This document shows positions 63,241 through 64,000 of a stretch of DNA of 64,000 nucleotides, one piece after another. The notes below the pieces were generated by a model. The model was given only the letters and a program-made list of their open reading frames with translations, did not search any database and was not told where the DNA came from. The DNA is from Ruminococcus sp. (lineage in GTDB: Bacteria > Bacillota > Clostridia > Oscillospirales > Ruminococcaceae), in the NCBI GenBank assembly GCA_021202895.1, contig JAJQCE010000005.1, positions 17,489-81,488 on the forward strand, given 5' to 3'. Position numbers and translations under genes: made by a program. The number at the start of each line of letters is the position of its first letter. Position 1 is the stretch's first letter.

Positions 63241-63382
63241 TCTGGTTTTTAATTAACTCAATCTAAGCGATCGTGTGTGCTTTTTCGCAAATAAAACTGT
63301 GGCTTTACACTGCTTTAAGCAAGCTTGTTGCTGAAGCTAATCAAAAATCCCACAGCATCTATCACATTACCGTATTTTTTAG

Positions 63383-63426
63383 AAAGGAGGATATGATATA
63401 GAGTTATCTATATCATACAAATAGCC
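63383..63426 (+). promoter_or_regulatory. Shine-Dalgarno separated from the start by a perfect hairpin
   Basis: AAAGGAGG (63383-63390) is followed by ATGATATAGA (63393-63402) and TCTATATCAT (63407-63416), a perfect ten-pair stem with loop GTTA, then ACAAATAGCC and ATG 63427. Folding removes 24 bases and leaves about 12 between Shine-Dalgarno and start. The ATG at 63393 opens only a two-codon frame (Met-Ile-stop). Confidence 0.6.
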
Positions 63427-64000
63427 ATGAACCAATACAAACCAATCCCAATAGGCATAGAGGATTTCAAGGAAATCATCGACAAGGGAAGCTACTATGT
63501 AGACAAAACCAAAATGATTCAAGAGCTTTTGGATAACAGTGCAAAGGTCTACCTTTTCACCCGTCCCAGACGTTTCGGCAAAACGCTGAACATCAGTATG
63601 CTCCAATGCTTTTTTGAAAAGACAGATGAGGATAATTCATATCTTTTTGATGGACTGAATATCTCAAAAGCAGGAGAGAAATATATGTCTTATCAAGGAC
63701 AGTATCCTGTAATTTCACTGTCGCTTAAGAGCATGAAGCAGGCAAACTTTTGTGATTCATTTGTTTTGTTTAAAAAGAGCATTACAGATGAATTTAAAAG
63801 GCACTCAAATATTTTAGATTTTCCTAATATTTCTGATGATGATAAAGCGGATTATCTTGCCGTAATGAATAAGAAAGCGGATGACTCAAGCTATTTATAC
63901 GCCATTCGCCTGCTTTCCGACTGCCTGTACGCCGCTTATCAAAAGAAAGTCATTATCCTTATTGACGAGTATGACGTACCTCTTGAAACGTCACATTTTA
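63427..64000 (+). CDS. AAA-ATPase-like protein (PF09820 type), 3' truncated
   Basis: The first 191 codons of a protein of the AAA-ATPase-like/PD-(D/E)XK family, cut by the window end. PIGIEDFKEIIDKGSYYVDK, then VYLFTRPRRFGKTLNISML (the P-loop variant RPRRFGKT at about residue 47-54) and Walker B-like KKVIILIDEYDVPLE are typical. Such genes are abundant in gut anaerobes, often in many copies near mobile DNA. A C-terminal nuclease-like domain would be expected beyond the window. The function is not established. Confidence 0.85.
   Translation, partial: MNQYKPIPIGIEDFKEIIDKGSYYVDKTKMIQELLDNSAKVYLFTRPRRFGKTLNISMLQCFFEKTDEDNSYLFDGLNISKAGEKYMSYQGQYPVISLSLKSMKQANFCDSFVLFKKSITDEFKRHSNILDFPNISDDDKADYLAVMNKKADDSSYLYAIRLLSDCLYAAYQKKVIILIDEYDVPLETSHF

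Noticed and set aside
63379..63606. 75-codon minus-strand frame over the start of the ATPase-like gene
   Set aside because: It is antisense to a clearly recognisable family and has no ribosome site.

Overview
The window looks like a chromosomal segment of a spore-forming, moderately low-GC Firmicute of the Ruminococcus/Oscillospiraceae type. This rests on a complete spoIIIAA-AH operon, the germination protease gpr, sepF and divIVA-type division genes, hfq, a DUF4364 regulator, a CD1247-type protein beside efp, strong Shine-Dalgarno sites and many TTGACA-17-TATAAT promoters. The assignment is an inference from gene content; no rRNA is present.

Region 1 (1-29.4 kb, all plus strand) is a dense housekeeping and sporulation block: mutS (partial)-mutL-miaA-hfq, a membrane-fusion-like protein, yggS-sepF-ylmH-divIVA, lspA-rluD, a HAD phosphatase and a split transketolase. 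A terminator and a 161-bp inverted-repeat element precede spoIIIAA-AH. Next come nusB-xseA-xseB-ispA-dxs-tlyA-nadK-argR-recN, thioredoxin and a degenerate iron-alcohol-dehydrogenase homologue. The block ends with a secreted choice-of-anchor-A-type surface protein that has an Asp/Thr repeat and an NPSTG cell-wall signal.

Region 2 (29.4-45.6 kb, mostly minus strand) holds a nadA-HD-GH3 operon, shikimate genes aroB, aroA and aroC with a DUF4364 regulator, efp, an FMN riboswitch with ribU, and gpr. It is also a zone of gene decay. A zinc-ribbon membrane protein has a 2-bp insertion in a GC tract. A polytopic membrane protein between aroB and aroA carries two stops and two frameshifts. A GT-C-like glycosyltransferase is thrown out of frame by a run of ten C and is also cut by an in-frame stop, although its promoter is nearly perfect.

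Region 3 (45.6-64 kb, mostly plus strand) has rpsT, an uncharacterised coiled-coil membrane protein, an envelope operon (GT2-GtrA fusion, phosphodiester glycosidase, four-TM protein), eno, tRNA-Ala(CGC), a small lipoprotein, an HD hydrolase, purA-SCP2-nitroreductase, lepA and hemW. Several envelope proteins follow. A gene-poor kilobase with decayed coding traces leads into a truncated AAA-ATPase-like gene whose Shine-Dalgarno site and start codon are separated by a perfect hairpin.

The most unusual signals are the poly-C tract in the glycosyltransferase, the inverted-repeat element abutting spoIIIAA, the dehydrogenase homologue lacking its metal ligands, and the SD-hairpin-AUG arrangement at the end. 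I did not see a defence island, CRISPR array or intact transposon. Lineage and function statements come from motif recognition, not from database searches.
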